In this document: positions 62,367 to 64,000 of the stretch, one piece after another
How the letters are laid out: each line of letters begins with the position of its first letter
How positions within the stretch are numbered: the first letter of the stretch is position 1
DNA from: Candidatus Rokuibacteriota bacterium
Lineage (GTDB): Bacteria > Methylomirabilota > Methylomirabilia > Rokubacteriales > CSP1-6
Direction: 5' to 3'
Length of the DNA stretch: 64,000 nt
Assembly (NCBI GenBank): GCA_003220535.1
Contig: QHSU01000055.1
Span: 62,001 to 126,000, forward strand
Notes under the pieces: generated by a model
Told to the model about the DNA's origin: nothing
The model's database searches: none
What the model saw: the letters and a program-made list of their open reading frames with translations, nothing else
Translations under genes and position numbers: made by a program

Positions 62367-63539
62367 GTGCCCACGATCACTCGCGTGGCCCTCGTCGGAC
62401 TCCTCGCGGCCCTGATCGCGGTTCCGGCCGCGGCGGAGACGGTGAAGATCGGCTTCATCACCACGCTGTCCGGGCCGCAAGGCGCCATCGGCGAGCACAT
62501 GAAGAGCTCGGTCGAGCTGGCGCTCGACCTTCTCGGGCGGAAGGTGGGCGGGCTCGACGTCGAGGTGATCTACGGCGACGACCAGGTCAAGCCCGACGTC
62601 GGCAAGCAGCTCGCCGACGAGATGCTCAAGAAGCACAAGGTCCACTTCGTCTCGGGCGTCATCTGGTCCAACGTGATGCTGGCGGTGGCCCCGACCGTGA
62701 CGGGCGCCGGCACCTTCATGATCGGCACCAACGCGGGGCCCCACGAGCTCGCCGGCAAGATGTGTCACGAGCTGTTCTTCACCACGTCGTGGCAGAACGA
62801 TCAGACGCCCGAGGCCATGGGCAAGTACATGCAGGACCAGAACCTCACCGACGTGTACGCCATGGCGCCCAACTACGCCGCCGGCAAGGACATGATTTCG
62901 GGGTTCAAGCGGTACTTCAAGAACAAGGTCGTGGCCGAGGTCTACACCCAGCTCGGTCAGCAGGACTATCAGGCCGAGATCAGCCAGATCCGCGCCACGA
63001 ACCCGAAGGCGGTCTTCGTCTTCTACCCGGGCGGCATGGGGATCCAGTTCCTCAAGCAGTACGCGCAGGCGGGTCTCCGTGGCCAGATCCCGCTCTACTC
63101 CGTGTACACGGTGGACGAGATCTCGCTGCCGGCCGTGAAGGAGGCCGCGCTCGGCCAGTGGGAGACGCGGTACTGGAGCCCCGATCTCAAGAACGAAGCG
63201 AACCAGAAGTACGTCGCCGAGTTCCGGAAGAAGTTCGGCAAGATGCCGGTCTTCTACGGCGCTCAGAGCTACGACGGGATCATGCTGATGGACGCCGCGA
63301 TCCGGGCCGTGAAGGGCGACCTCACGAACAAGAAGGGCATGATCGCGGCCATGCGTCGCGCCGACTACAAGTCGACGCGCGGGGCGTACCGGTACAACGT
63401 GAACCACTTCCCGATCCAGAACTTCTACCTGCTCAAGGCCGTCCAGAACCCGGACGGCGAGTTCGCGATGCAGATCCAGCGCACCGTCTTCGAGAACCAC
63501 CAGGACGCCTACGCGGCCGAGTGCCCGATGAAGTGGTAG
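62367..63539 (+). CDS. ABC transporter substrate-binding protein (branched-chain amino acid / HAAT type)
   Basis: 390 residues from GTG 62367, with AGGAGGAGG 6 nt upstream. A signal peptide (VALVGLLAALIAVPAAA, cleaved about residue 23) leads to a mature protein starting ETVKIGFITTLSGPQGAIG, the classical LivK/Peripla_BP_6 opening. Later NPKAVFVFYPGGMGIQFLKQ and QSYDGIMLMDAAIRAVKGD. Ligands of this group include branched-chain amino acids, amides and aromatic acids; not determinable here. Adjacent permease gene supports transport. Confidence 0.93.
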   Translation: MPTITRVALVGLLAALIAVPAAAETVKIGFITTLSGPQGAIGEHMKSSVELALDLLGRKVGGLDVEVIYGDDQVKPDVGKQLADEMLKKHKVHFVSGVIWSNVMLAVAPTVTGAGTFMIGTNAGPHELAGKMCHELFFTTSWQNDQTPEAMGKYMQDQNLTDVYAMAPNYAAGKDMISGFKRYFKNKVVAEVYTQLGQQDYQAEISQIRATNPKAVFVFYPGGMGIQFLKQYAQAGLRGQIPLYSVYTVDEISLPAVKEAALGQWETRYWSPDLKNEANQKYVAEFRKKFGKMPVFYGAQSYDGIMLMDAAIRAVKGDLTNKKGMIAAMRRADYKSTRGAYRYNVNHFPIQNFYLLKAVQNPDGEFAMQIQRTVFENHQDAYAAECPMKW

Positions 63540-63567
63540 CGGTGGTGACCGACGCGGCAGGGATCGA

Positions 63568-63598
63568 GGGGCGCGGCAAGGCCGCGCCCCTTTTCTTT
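63568..63598 (+). terminator. Strong intrinsic terminator between binding protein and permease genes
   Basis: GGGGCGCGGC (63568-63577), loop AAG, GCCGCGCCCC (63581-63590), then TTTTCTTT (63591-63598). Perfect 10-bp stem with U tract. It lies between the binding-protein stop and the permease start, so partial read-through would give more binding protein than permease. Confidence 0.85.
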
Positions 63599-63609
63599 CG
63601 TTTGGAGTC

Positions 63610-64000
63610 GTGCCTCGGCCGGTGCTGCCGATGATCCTCGGCCTGGTGCTGGAGCAGACGCTCAACGGCCTGCAGTACGGCGTGATGCTCTTCCTCATGG
63701 CCGCCGGGCTCACGCTGGTCTTCGGCATCATGAACCTCGTCAACCTCGCCCACGGCTCGCTCTACATGGTCGGCGCCTACCTGGCCACGGCGTTCGCCGG
63801 GTGGTCCGGGTCGTTCGTGCTCGGCGTCGCGCTCGCGTTGCCGGCCACGCTCCTGGTCGGCGTCGTCGTCGAGGTGATCGCGCTCCGGACGCTTTACGAG
63901 CGGGATCATCTCGACCAGGTGCTGGCCACCTTCGGGCTGCTCCTCTTCTTCAACGAGCTGATCAGCATCCTCTGGGGACGGGCGGCGATCTACGCGAGCG
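63610..64000 (+). CDS. Branched-chain amino-acid-type ABC transporter permease (LivH-like), cut by window end
   Basis: Open to the last base. The likely start is GTG 63610 (GGAG at 63604-63607) or ATG 63631. The visible 123-130 residues have LEQTLNGLQYGVMLFLMAAG, LTLVFGIMNLVNLAHGSLYM and VGAYLATAFAG, the typical LivH N-terminus, with at least three membrane helices. It forms the inner-membrane channel together with LivM, expected downstream. Confidence 0.9.
   Translation, partial: MPRPVLPMILGLVLEQTLNGLQYGVMLFLMAAGLTLVFGIMNLVNLAHGSLYMVGAYLATAFAGWSGSFVLGVALALPATLLVGVVVEVIALRTLYERDHLDQVLATFGLLLFFNELISILWGRAAIYAS

Overview
The window is a single high-GC bacterial contig segment, densely coded, with many 1-, 4- or 8-base gene overlaps. 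LpxC, a tripartite RND pump and a NtrY-type sensor point to a Gram-negative cell. The cytochrome c oxidase (subunit I-III fusion, CtaG) points to an aerobe. A high-GC soil or subsurface lineage such as Rokubacteria/Methylomirabilota would fit this gene mix, but that is an impression and no rRNA is present to test it.

Layout. 1-6.06 kb (+): a very large multi-GAF histidine kinase (cut by the window start), two paralogous single-domain response regulators and a PilB/GspE-type ATPase, apparently one operon. 6.15-15.0 kb (-): a nearly complete de novo pyrimidine operon pyrR-pyrB-pyrC-carA-orf88-carB-pyrF-pyrE (pyrD/pyrK not seen). It has a recognisable promoter and a PyrR binding loop just ahead of the pyrR ribosome binding site. 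15.0-22.2 kb (-): a cytosine-deaminase-like amidohydrolase, an HEAGH membrane protein, a NtrC/NtrY-like pair, a DUF4390-like protein and lpxC. 22.3-31.1 kb (-): archease, rsmE, prmA, dnaJ, grpE, hrcA, hemW, lepB, lepA (protein quality control and translation). 31.2-35.7 kb (-): nucleotide-sugar genes (sugar-1-phosphate nucleotidyltransferase, Trm112-like peptide, epimerase, UDP-xylose synthase-like, UDP-glucose dehydrogenase). 35.7-40.3 kb (-): cytochrome c oxidase genes ctaG, subunit IV, fused I-III, subunit II with a C-terminal cytochrome c domain. 40.3-41.6 kb (-): an M20 amidohydrolase. 41.7-44.9 kb (+): paired acyl-CoA dehydrogenases and a NUDT19-like Nudix hydrolase behind a promoter carrying a TetR-like operator.

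44.9-57.2 kb (+) looks like an accessory island: a phosphopantetheinyl transferase, a giant cyclase/AAA/TPR regulator, a stand-alone adenylation-carrier protein, a TubC-dock/C/A/PCP/C nonribosomal peptide synthetase, and a 66-residue ORF with its own promoter. Non-coding debris flanks it on the left and a frameshifted AAA ATPase remnant on the right. 57.2-62.2 kb (+): RND permease, adaptor and a hot-dog thioesterase, possibly exporting or editing the product. 62.3-64.0 kb (+): branched-chain amino-acid-type ABC transporter genes (binding protein, terminator, start of permease).

A recurring theme is small repeats and palindromes. They include a 102-nt in-frame palindromic insertion in pyrF, a 47-bp-arm inverted repeat between hrcA and grpE, two separate 65-bp tandem duplications that share a 33-bp core and both sit at gene starts, and a 35-bp dispersed intergenic repeat. 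No tRNA, rRNA, CRISPR array, transposase or integrase was recognised.
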